Below are positions 33,963 to 45,700 of a stretch of 64,000 nucleotides of DNA, piece after piece. The notes below the pieces were generated by a model. That model worked only from the letters and a program-made list of their open reading frames with translations. It was not told where the DNA came from and ran no database searches. This DNA comes from Apostichopus japonicus. Taxonomy: Eukaryota; Echinodermata; Holothuroidea; Aspidochirotida; Stichopodidae. A program made the translations under genes and the position numbers. Every line of letters starts with the position of its first letter. Positions within the stretch are counted from its first letter, which is position 1. The stretch covers positions 29,888,001 through 29,952,000 of the forward strand of contig NC_092568.1 in NCBI RefSeq assembly GCF_037975245.1. The letters are read 5' to 3'.

Positions 33963-36900
33963 TATCTCAGAGTTCTCTCTTGCAATCGTAGCAAATTTAC
34001 TGAGAATTCCTGTCGTAGTCTCACTTCTGTATCAGCCAAGTCCACAGTTAATTAATGGTTCATTTTCGCCTATAAAACTCCTCTGTATGTGAGACGTTAA
34101 ACTAGCTCTCGCCACCCTCCCCAACATTTACCTTCAGCACCAGCCCCCCCCCCCCCCACATACCTACCTGGCTATACGTCTGTAATGTCGCCACCGCTCC
34201 TGGCCCTCCCGCTTTCCATTTTTTTTCTGGGTATTCAGAGCACATTAACAGCCAAGCAAAACATTCGGAATGCTGCATCACATTGCCACGAAAAATGACA
34301 AATTTATTACTGCTTATCTACTGCAAGAAAAGCCTGTGTAGGTAAAAGTATTAGTAAGAGCCTAGGGGAACTGGCGTTTCGATCCTACAGCAGGATTTTT
34401 TTGATAGTCAAGAAAAAAATGTTAAACAGGAAATGTATAACACCTATCGATCAGTATGTATACGTTTGGTAAAATTAATAAGTGAAGCCGTACCTGAAAT
34501 AAGGAATAAGTTTGTTGAGATGAAAGTACCAACTAGCCGTACCAACATATATATTCTCCCATCAATGCCACTGCAACCTTAAAGCATTCCTTTTGCGTCA
34601 AATTTCATGCGGCACATTTCTGCCTGTTCAATCACAAATGTTCATGATGTGCTCTCTAGAAACCCTAGGGATCCTTCTGGTTAATTTGATCATTTTGGGA
34701 ATATTAAAGCCAATGAAAATCCCTAGACATCCCTGAGAGAAGGAAGGTAAAGAGGGGGGGGGGGGGCAAGAACGCCATTCATCAATTAAGACAAAATTAC
34801 CAACGGCGACAAAAAGTAATCATAAAAATGAAAATAAAATATTTTCTTTAAATTTATCCGTTTTTGAAATGAACAGGAAGCGACAGTGTTAACATTGAGT
34901 AATAAAATGATGGCGTCGTGAATTAGAAAATCAATCGATTTTTTTTTCTGATTAAGTTTTGCGTTTTTTTCATGTTATGATAGACGGACCAGTTGTGATA
35001 ACATGAGGCATTAATAAAAAAAAATAGATATAATTAAATCAATGAATAAAATGATTTTATTTTTATGAAACATGCAAATTATAAGTCCTGGTTGCTTGTG
35101 ATAATCGAGTTTCACTTCTCTCAAAATGTACTCCCAGTCAAATGTATCGTATGCTAAGAGACAGTTTCAAAATTTTATAGTTTCCTTTTTGTTCTTGTTT
35201 ACGTACAAACCTGTTAGCTTTTAACCTCAACAATTGATGCCAAAAAAAAAATATTCAGCCCGTTTGTTCCTACATGGCAAAAGAAAATATAACGATTAAG
35301 TTTGTGTTTGCAGCTGGTTGGATTGATGTTGATAAACCGTTTCGATGAGTCTATTTTAAGATACAATCCCATTTCAAGGTAGATAAATGCTATGAATAGT
35401 CAATTATTTTCTTCTTTTAATTTTTTTTTTCAAATTATGAAGTAACATTGATTTTGCATCTAATTACTACTAATTATAAAACATATCTAGTCGCCGAAAT
35501 GATGAAAACGGAATCAAATTCATTTCTCCCTATTCATAACCCTCATTCGGTGAAACAAAATCATAGAAGGGGGTGCCTTAGTCTAGTCAATTCCGACCTT
35601 TCTTTGAATAATATTTGGTGTATTTGCTAAGAATTATTGACTAAAACCTCCCCCCTCCCTTCCAATCCCCACTCTCCCAACCCCAAACCAAAAAAAAAAT
35701 TGACTCCATGAGATTTTATGCTGCAGATGTAATCAGCTGATTAAATACCTCAAAATGTTAACTCTTTTTTTTGTTAATTCTGCGCAACAAAGGTTTTACT
35801 TCATCAGTTTAAATATTATTACCGTGACAACAATCCTCCAGTGTTGAGGTTCTGAAAGATCGGCTTTATCCAAAATCCTGGCAGTAGGATTACAAGAGAT
35901 TTAAGCGGATTTCATTTACTTCAACTGAAATACCTTCTGATGCAAGATGCAAAGAGAGACCGTTGTATCATTGTTGTTATTGTTATTATTATTATTAATC
36001 ATTTTCTTTTTTTATTAAATTGAATTTATTTCCCCCATAAAAATTGTTTCAGTGCAAAATCCCTTAATTTGATGTTAACTTTTTTACTCCAAGCAACATT
36101 TCAACAACATTTTCCACCAAAAGGCAACTCATACATTGCATAACCCCCCCCCCCCCATTTCTACCCTCCCAATCCATTCTCAAGAGAGAGAGAAAAAAGG
36201 GGAAAAAACGTTTATATAGACGCCGACCGTTATTGACTTAGAGTGACGTCAATTTCTCATCTTTATGCCTCATAAATCTTCCCAAAAAATATGGAATTGA
36301 TAACCCGAATTTGCACTTATACGAATAATATTTATCAAATAAATCTTCTCGTAGCCTTCCTTACACCCCTTTGTAATCTTTCCAACCCCCTTAAGCTCCC
36401 TCGCTCAACCAAAAGTGGCTGGTATGACTATTGCGTTATCAATTCCTTCGGTTGAGGAGTAATCAAATTTAAGAGAGAGGGAGAAAACCCCACTAAATAT
36501 CAGAAGTGCAATGCACCCATTGCAACGTATATATCTCTCTCTAAATTTCCCAAATATTCATCCCTATACAACCTTCCTCTTTTTCAATTTAATTTCTCTT
36601 TAACTTTCTAATTGCAGACCCATTTATGCATGGAAGTAATTAAATACGACAGGTAAAAAAAAATTCAATCATCTCTGAGGAAGCTCATCGTTGGGCTAGA
36701 CGCGGGGTGTGAATGATCAGTTTTTCCCCTTTCCCTTTTTGTTATGGTTTAATACCATAATGATATATCTCATCCAATTCGATGCGAATTTAATCTTTGT
36801 CTCCGCAAACAGCAGTTAACATCCATTTGATGAGTTTAGATCCCGCGGGACTGCCGGCGGGAAGGTATGGCTATACGTCGCATGACGTTCACTCGTAATA

Positions 36901-37336
36901 GAATCAATTCAGCTACACTGTCGACCACCATTTACTTATTTTGCCTCTCTTTTTTTTTCGTTTTGGACTTTTCTTTTTCTTTTTCTAGATATATCGCGGG
37001 GAAAAGATACATATGCAAAATACACTTCAATTCCCTCCTGCTTGTCAAAACAATTCATCTTCTAAAGAAGATACTCGATTTAACGAAGAGTTGTGGAAAT
37101 TTCAATTTTTCCTAAGCTTAGTTCCAAAAGGTCAAACGTATAGGATATATATATAATATATTAAGAATTTTTTTTTTTCCATCGCGATATTTGATTTCTT
37201 TTATAACTTTGTGGATTATTTTTGTAGAAAATTAATGTTCCATATTGAGACGAGATAAGACAAATAAAACACCATGCCTGGTGGAGGTACAAGGTCTTGG
37301 CAAACGAAGAGATCATGTATAAAGAAACACGTGACC

Positions 37337-37339
<3 letters not shown>

Positions 37340-37379
<40 letters not shown>

Positions 37380-37460
37380 GATATATATAGATATATATAT
37401 ATATATTTATATGTATATATATATATCTATATATATATACATCTATATAATTATATATAG
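37340..37460. repeat. (TA)n-rich block
   Basis: Interrupted TA dinucleotide repeat with TAGATA and TTATATG interruptions. Likely unstable and able to extrude cruciforms. Confidence 0.9.
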
Positions 37461-37679
37461 TTGTTATTAGTAACAAAGATTTAGTGGGATTCTCACGGCC
37501 TTAGATTCTTATTCCCCTCCCCAAATAAAATCCTTTCATTTCACCTTCGTTTTGTCTTCTTAGTTCTTTATTGAAAACTCCGTGTTTGGCTTTCTTCTTT
37601 TGTGTTCGATCTTCAATGCTCACACATGCAGAGAACTAACGAATGAAATAACGGAGTTTGAACGAACCAAAATGAGTAC

Positions 37680-37735
37680 GGTGGGGGGTGGGGGGTGGGG
37701 GTGGGGGGTGGGGGTGGGAAGGGAGGGCGATGGGG
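37680..37735 (+). other. Strong G-quadruplex tract
   Basis: Seven or more runs of three to six G with single-base loops (GGGGGGTGGGGGGTGGGGG pattern, then GGGTGGGAAGGGAGGG). It is one of the strongest quadruplex candidates in the window, within 250 bases of a (TA)n block and 110 bases of a G14 run. Confidence 0.65.
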
Positions 37736-38400
37736 ATGTGGTTGGAGTAAAAAGCTCATGCCAAACCCATCTGGGTTACGGGGTTAGCGATACTTTGAAA
37801 TATAACACAAGGTAAAGAAAGTGCAAAGTATATTTTTTTGGGGGGGGGGGGGGGTGGAGATCCAACGGGAAAATGGTTAAAACAGCATTTTAATTCATTT
37901 TGTTATGCATTTCATGCTACTTAATTAAAAGAAAATCATAGCCAAGGTGCCGACCATATATAGCTTGCTTAACGTGAAGCTATTGATCAAACCTCAATTT
38001 CACTAGAAACAACTCAGAAATCGACAGAGACGAGATTTGCAGAGAAAATCAGCTTTAAATATAATATTGTTAATTAAAGTCACTAACTGAAGGGAATATT
38101 CTAAAAACAGTTACAATAGATCAATAAATTGTTTGGTTGATTTTTACATTTCTTTTTCTCGCCTTATACTGCGAGTGCACAAAACTCACTTTAGACCACT
38201 CCACAAATTTTCTTTATATCCTTTGTTCCCAATTATCAACTTTCAGGTTAAATTTTGTAATCATACTTCATTTGCATTTTTAAAACAAAAGTCAAGTTCA
38301 TTGTCAAAGTTAAAGTATAAAACTGATTGCTAACTGATAAATACCAATCACCGTATTAATATGATACAAAAGAGTTCTCTGTAAGAAGGTTTCCTTGACG

Positions 38401-38432
38401 CACCTCCCCCTCCCTGTGGGGGAGGGGAGGTG
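38401..38432. repeat. Short GC-rich inverted repeat
   Basis: CACCTCCCC and GGGGAGGTG form perfect 9-bp arms around a partly pairing centre (CTCCCTGTGGGGGA). A stable hairpin in an otherwise AT-rich context; there is no T-run or gene end beside it. Confidence 0.5.
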
Positions 38433-40979
38433 TAGTCTTTCCCCCTAGTTTATCTAAATGTTGTCAACCCGTGCTTGAAAAGAAAGAAAAAAACCTCACT
38501 ACATTAATTTTGTTTAAATCACCCGCACTTAAAACATCTCTCGCATGTAGCATATAAACTTGAGTGTTAAATCATAAATGACGGATATACTGATTAAAGA
38601 TGATTCCATAATTGTCCCTCAGACTATACATTTTGAAAGTGGTGTATTAATGACACACAAAGCACGCCTCCATTAGACATCTTATACGATGCTATAAAAT
38701 CTTTGAAACAGAATAATTTGAAATGGAAATCTCCCAGTAAAACTATAATTAACTGCACTGTTATGAGAGCTCAAATAGAGTCGAGACGATATCGGAAGAA
38801 ATAATACAACAGGCTTTACATTAAGTTATATAAATTATACATCCAAAAATGAGTGACTGATTACGTAATAGTTTCACCATCAAAAATTTTCATCAAACGG
38901 AACAAATTAAAAAATATATATTTGACAAGAAAGAGAGTTAATTTTGAAAAGCAATACTTGCTAAAAGTAGACAATTATTATTACTATGAATTTCTTTTTT
39001 ATCTTTTTGCTGTTTTTCAAACTAAACTTGTAAGTTGTAAATGAAACACTTGTCGAAACGAGATGAAAATTATACAAATGGAACGATACAAAGTTATTAA
39101 TAATATTGTTTGAGAGGGGGGGGGGGCATGGACCAGGTTGTGTTTCATCGATTCAAAAATATATATATATACTGTGTCAGAAACACAATCTCAACGCCCT
39201 TAATCGCCACCCTGTATGCAGCTTGAAGTCTTAAACTTGCTTTGACCACAGGGTATCCTTGGATTGAAACTCTTACATTCATAGACCTTTGCTTACAAAA
39301 ACAACTGCTTAAATACATCAATTCATTCAGAAAATGTCCTAAAAAAAAATTAGAAAAGTCGCCACTATTTGGTCTCTTTTGTTGTCAACGTCCTATAGCA
39401 TTCATATACTGCAGATTGAAGCATTTGTTAGTCGTACTTGGCTAACTTACTCCCGTATCTTTTTCCTCTTTATCAAATCGACCGCTTATTTTCGCCTCCT
39501 TTCTCTCCAAAGCCAAAGAACAACTAGTCATGTTTATATTTCTTTCAATCTTTGAAATTAAGCCTATTTTGCCAATAGTTGTGATATGGTATCTATATCT
39601 CTTATACTGGTGAACGCCATTGACAAAAAAAATTGCCCCTGGCCCTCCGTATATACTCACCGAAGAAAAGAAAGGTAGAGAGAAAGAAATAAACTTTTAA
39701 CTTTGCCATTCGGTTATTCATCTACGTTTTTTTGCCTCAGTCGAATCTACCTATATGTCCTTTGAAAAGTAAAATCGAACGAAATATTGAATTGCAATAT
39801 TATGTTTCTGGCGGGGTCTTGAAAAAAACCGAAGTAAAAAAAGAGTGTTGTTGTGAAAAATTGCTTGCACGTGAATACTACTATACCGACCTGTAGTCTG
39901 ACGGCTGTTAATTGGCTGTTTGTTAAGATCCACGGCGCGCGTTCACTCAAACGACTTGTCGCCCTCTCTTTTCAGTCTTTCCGTAAAAGGCGAGAAAAGT
40001 CAAGAGACTAACTATTTATTTGTGGTCTGTAGTGACTTGTGCAGTCGAGTGCATTTTCATTACAAGACCACCCGGTGTTTCCCCCACACCCGTATGTATA
40101 CCGACCCTAAAACGCCCCATTTTACCTTCGATACTTTACGCCCTGTGATTTCACCTCCCTCCCTCTTTTCTTTCTTTCCTTGGGACCACGAACTCGCGTT
40201 TCCTTTGCAAAGTATGTAGAGAAAGCAAGTGTGAATATTGACAGATTGTTCATTGCCAAGTACAATAGTCATTAACTGGTTCAATGCGAATCTTATGTGC
40301 CCTCAGGGGTACCTCTGTATAATTACCCAGTGGGCTGCTGCAGTACTTTGTGGCTGCTGTTTCCTCTCCTCTTGTTGTCCTTTGTAATTACTGATTATAA
40401 AAATTATTAGTCAAAGTGCTGTTGTCAAAAGAAAGACCCTTGCGTGGAGTCTATAGAAGCAACAACAACATCAAGAAAAATTAAAATAGAAAATGGTTCC
40501 TGTCACACAAAAAAAAACACATTTGTTTGATTCCAAAATTGTCGGTTCTTTTTATGATTTCTAAATGTGAAGTTGTGTGTTTCTTCCAGAAGATTGCGAT
40601 GCTCCATATGGTATATGCATAGGACATATGATATAAAGTAAAATAACATTCATCAATATAATTAGTTGAATTTTGAAAACATTCAAGAAAAAAAAGACAA
40701 AATTTATAAATAAAATTTAGAATCTCGCAGTATATCAGAAACAATAAGTTTCTTTAAACTATAAATGATTTAAAGAAAAAAATAAAGCAATTATAGCCTA
40801 AAATTATTTTATAATATCATTCAAATGTATTTTAAGATAAGCCTATAGTCACACCCTAAGATATGGAAGAGGAAAGATTTAAATTAGAGCGCATTACAAG
40901 AAACATTATTGTCTTTCTACTAAATAAAGGGTAAAACACCGGGCTTTACCTCGCTTAGTTTACAACTTCTTTCAAATGT

Positions 40980-41014
40980 ATGGGGGGGGGGGGGTGGTTG
41001 GGGTGGGGTGGGCA
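40980..41014 (+). other. G-run / quadruplex tract
   Basis: A G13-14 run followed by TGGTTGGGGTGGGGTGGGC. A second G11 run lies at 41104-41114. Confidence 0.5.
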
Positions 41015-41330
41015 GCTGAGAGTAGAGGATTGGGGATTTGGGTTTGTGGTGGGAGAGAGGGAAGCTAACAATGAACTGGGTCCAAAAAAAAAACGCCATT
41101 GGAGGGGGGGGGGTACATTAAATTAGTGGAATGATTCGAAAATGTGCGAAAAAGGCTTTTTTATGTAGGTTAATGAAGAAATGGCGGCATGTATATCACA
41201 GGAGCTCGTGTCAGTGATAGCTCGAACTATCATACAAAGAAGATATATCTATCGTAAATGAAATATTCTCTAACTTCTCTGCAACTCTGGAAAATAACGT
41301 TTTCAATCACCTTTGCTATTTAGACCTGCC

Positions 41331-41411
41331 ATTTTCAACCATCATGTGTCTGTTTCAACCATCATCTGCCATTTTCAACCACCATTTTCAACCATCATTT
41401 TCAACTATCAT
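41331..41411. repeat. Short CATTTTCAACCATCAT tandem repeat
   Basis: Five to six imperfect copies of TTTCAACCATCAT with CTGCCA or TGTGTCTG linkers. Nearby 41560-41612 has three copies of ATTCCCCTGGGGT-type units. Confidence 0.65.
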
Positions 41412-41781
41412 CCTTACATCTTTCATAGTTTTTCTCATCTTTGGGCGTATAATGTACAGGGGAGGGAATTTCCCAAAGACAGTGAACGTTTTAGCAACAG
41501 GCTGAGTTGTCTGTGTCACAGAGTTGCCTTAGTTCGGTGTTCCGTACCCTGGGGTTATATATTCCCCTAGGGTGCATACATTCCCCTGGGTGCATGCATT
41601 CCCCTGGGGTTCGAGACAGGACTCCATGGAGCGTGCGAAGCTATAATGGCTCCCACAGAGGTATTGTAGGCGACAACATGAATGGATCCCCGTGCCTAAT
41701 TCTCAAATCGTAACGAAGTTGGAAACGTTTTTTGCAGTTACTTAATAAAAAACAAGTAGTGGCAAGAAGAAATATCTAACG

Positions 41782-42500
41782 TAATAACAATAATAATAAT
41801 AATAATAATACCAAACACTTATAAGGCGCTAATTATAAGCAAATGCAAATCACATCAAAAACAAACCCCCCCCCCCCAAAAAAAAACAAAAAAAAACAGC
41901 AACACTACCTCGTGAAGAGGTACGTTTTTAGCTTAGCAATGAACAATGATTTATCGGTTATGTATTTTAGATAATTGGGAAGGGAATTCCATGACTTTGG
42001 ACCAGAGATACAAAAAGCACGCTTACTATAAGTAAGACCAACAGTTTGAGGAACAGGTAAAGTAACAAAAAGAAATTGACGGGTATGGCGTTTGAGTTGC
42101 TTAATGCCAATAATTTCACAGAGATAGGCCTATTTTGGTGAGAAACCGTAAATGCAGCCATGTACTAAATTAAAAACTTTGAAGTGTATTCTTGCTTCAA
42201 TTGGTAACCAGTGCAACGATATAAGAAGTAGGGGGGGGGGGGGTTACCGAGGGTGCATTTTGATTGCTTAAACAGTAGTTTAGCAGCCCAGTTTTGAACT
42301 TTGTGCAGACGTTTCGTGAAGGTTTTTGGAAGACCAATAAAATGGAGTTACAGAAGTCGAGACGAGATGTCACAAAGCATAAAATAAACGTTCACTTAGT
42401 TCACGAGACAGATAGTGCCTTATGTAGATCTTAGTAAAATCCCGTAAGTAAAATACATCGGAAGAGATTCTTAAACTCTTTAAATTTTGCAACTCAGGAT
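41782..42500 (-). mobile_element. Truncated, frameshifted LINE (CR1/L2-like) reverse-transcriptase remnant
   Basis: On the - strand, conceptual fragments in order are: FYLRDFTKIYIRHYLSREL, VTSRLDFCNSIL, RLHKVQNWAAKLLFKQ, LHWLPIEARIHFKVFNLVHG and RAFCISGPKSWNSLPNYLKY, ending at TAG (41905-41907). These are the C-terminal part of a non-LTR reverse transcriptase and its tail; 'LDYCNSLL', 'LQxVQNxAARL', 'PLHWLPI' and 'GPxxWNSLP' are standard landmarks of CR1/L2/Jockey-type ORF2. Frameshifts (near 42325 and 42385), a TAG after VHGCIYGFSPK and a G-run near 42231 show it is dead. The 3' tail GCGCCTTATAAGTGTTTGG followed by (TTA)n at 41782-41810 is typical of L2-like elements. Confidence 0.85.
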
Positions 42501-42702
42501 ATTAAAACAAATATCTCAATTAATTTGACAATTTAGATCAGTAATTTGCAAACAATTTATAAGTAGTGTTGCATGGTATTGGAAACATAGTCACGATTGA
42601 TATGCTAGGATTGAAGATTAAAGGGAAATAATTGTATTTATTGTTGTTCGTAAACATAAACATAACTACTGATTATTATTAAACCTGATTATTTTTTTAA
42701 AT

Positions 42703-42752
42703 TATTATTATTATTTGTATTATTATTATTACAATTATTATTATTATTATTT
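42703..42752. repeat. (ATT)n microsatellite
   Basis: Three interrupted ATT runs about 200 bases from the LINE remnant. Confidence 0.85.
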
Positions 42753-45700
42753 CCAATCCGAATAACATCTACCCTAATCATGAGTCAGGTAGGGTATTGA
42801 CCCAACTTAAACACAAGTAAATAATAAAATATATATATATATAAATAAAGCGATAAGAAACATTTAAAATGATGATCGCAGTTTTTCATGCTAGAATATA
42901 TTCTGTATTCCCTTGACAGAAATTATACAAAATACATGAAATATTCAGGAATGTTTAGTCGAAACAATCTAGTATGTTATAATACTATTCACTTTTCTGG
43001 AGTCGCAAATAAATTCAAAAAGTGGGTGGGTATTATCTTCCCATGTATATCTCACCCTCACCCCACCCCCACCCCCAAATAAGAGAGAGAAAGGGAAAGG
43101 AAAAAATTGCTGTGAAATGAAAGATACAGGTATATCATCACGTGTTTATATTATTGATATTTTTTATAATATGACTAAATCAGAAAGGTTGCAATATTAT
43201 CTGAAATTGGAAATGGATGTTTTTTGTTTGGCGTGATACCCGAGTTCCTTATTTTAATTCTTTTTGCCGTGATACCTGAGTTCCTTGTAATAATTCCTTT
43301 TCATGTTCGTTTTTATATATTTTTTTGCTTGTTGATTATTGCTATCCCAAACTAAAATACAACACTGCAATTACTTGAGTTTCAACCCAAATAATGACAA
43401 AAATTCGATAGGATTGAAGATTTTTTTTTCAGTGACAAATTGGCGAATGAGTTAATTATGTTTCATATAACTCCTTATTCTAGAGCGAATAAATGTCTTC
43501 TAACTTCGATTCAGTTTCGGTTCTATAGACTTACGCCGTGTGACTCTATAAAAGAGTGAAAGTACTCACGAAATCGACCAGTCAAAATAAAGGATTTTCC
43601 GGTTTGTCGATCGCATGGTACTATCCCGGTGCATGAATCGCGCGCGCAAAAGTTCATCTACAAATGATTCTTATTACAAATTGGTAATTTTCACGATTTA
43701 TCAGTGGATAAAGTACAACAAGTCTTCTTAGGAAATGAAGGAAATATTTTTGAAGACAGTTAAACAATTGATGCATCGATTTTATAAACAATTTCATTTA
43801 AGCTACATGAATTATTCAAGATTATGGATAATTGTAAAATATGACGTCATTTGACTAAGTTATTATAATACCGTACTGAGTAAATTCTAAGACCTACTGG
43901 AATAGCTACTTTCAAATTCCATAACGTTTAGATTTATCACTAAATTAACTGATGTGATATCACAGGTGCACACTGAAAAAGAAAAACGCTGAGCCCATAT
44001 CCTTGCTATCCAAGGTCAAACCAGCCTAAGAGAAAAAGGGCAAAAACAAACACTACACATTTGGCTGTCAGTGTGCAACTATGACATAACATTTACTTGC
44101 TTCGTAATTTAGGAACTGAATGCAAATTTCACCAGGGTGCTCAATTCAATATATTCTTCTTTTCAGTAACCAAAAATAACTTACCCTCTGGAATATCCTG
44201 TTAATGTTTCTTGCTTCTGTAACCTCCCGACGGCAACACTGTACGGTGATTGTTATATATAGTGCCAACAACACGGTGAATATTACTCTATATATGAGTA
44301 TTTATGATCATAATCAAACTAACATGCGAGCTTATACTCAGCAATATCCATTATTATTATTATTAATATCACGTTATCAGTCGAACGTGTTTGTTTACAA
44401 AGAGTAGATCGAGACAGGATATTTAAATGCATCATTACACGGACAACACTTTCAATTTTTCTTTTCTCTTTTTCACTTCTCTATTAAGGTTAGTGACCTG
44501 CGTTTTCTATCAAAAAAAAAAAGGAAAGAAAGAATGTAGTTGGTTTCAGACATCGTAAAAGAAAAACCATTCTTACGTCATTCTTTTGTTCATTGATATA
44601 ATAAAAAAAAGCTAAGAGTGATTGAGCACTGAGCTACCATGTGGGCAGAAAGACCGTTCCTTCCCGATGCGTCAGAGGGTTGTAGTATTTAGTTTTCTTG
44701 TATATACTACGTCTATTCATTGTTATATATTTTTTTTCACGTGGATTCTACTCCTCTGTATACACATCCCTGGGGATATCCCTATTGTTTTCTTTCAATT
44801 TCGAGAGAATGGTCCCGAGCAAGAACCCTCTGTTTAAACTGTCACTCATCTATGATCGAGGGCGTCCTCCATTCATAGTGTTCCTCCATCCGTGACTGCG
44901 TCTGACGAGTTGTACAGAACATTTGCAGTGTATATAGTGCGCCAACAGTTCTTTTCGATATCTCCACATCTTTCTCATTTCTCGTTTAAAGCTGCAGCCG
45001 CTTGCTTGCTTGCATTTCACAATTATAGAACCGTATATCGTCACGTTCCATGTAAGTTCTCTTGTGTGTACGTATGTGTGTACGTATGCAGGTGTACGCG
45101 TGTGTGTTTGTGCGTAGGATAGGGAAGGGTTAGATAAAGAGATAATATTTAAAATAGCTGACATAAACGCTATCAACTGCCTCGTTTCTCCCCCAAATGG
45201 TGCAGTTAACCGTTAGTACTATATAGTCGTCGGTATTTGCCCACAAAATATGACAGAAAGTCAGATGAATGGTCACACTTGCTCTCATTTCAACAAGCAG
45301 TTTTAATGTCAATTTTAAGCAATATAGACGCTTCTTTATCCTCCATTTTAATAATCTTCATAATCCGCAATGCTTGAGAATAATTTGGAGGATCAAAGCC
45401 GTTAATAGGAAAGTACTTTTGAAATATTCTAAAAAATTTCAGCTAAACATTTGTGGCGAATACTGATGATCCAGTTAAAATGGACTATAAGATTAAGACT
45501 ATAGACTATAAGACAGTCGTTTTCTCCACTAAATGAATTTTAAAAGGGTAAGTAATTCATATTTCCACATAAGTTCTCAATATTTCTTTGCTCAGACACT
45601 TATAATTTCGATCACCCTATAGTATTTACCCCATTTACATGGTAAACTACAAAAATTCGGAATATTTTGCCACAGTTAGTTCATTATCTGACTATTAGCT

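Larger units (their letters stand above)
31227..41781. other. Gene-poor region
   Basis: No convincing exon on either strand. The 151-codon frame at 33163-33618 has no family resemblance and is Pro/Ser/Leu-biased. The region holds a 28-bp minisatellite, (GAA)n, (TA)n, a G-quadruplex tract, C-runs (34145-34158, 36145-36157) and G-runs (34754-34766, 37840-37853). Confidence 0.5.

Noticed and set aside
43540-43660. TATAAAAG motif with a GC-richer patch, a possible core promoter
   Set aside because: No coding sequence or donor recognised downstream; TATA-like words are expected often in this base composition.
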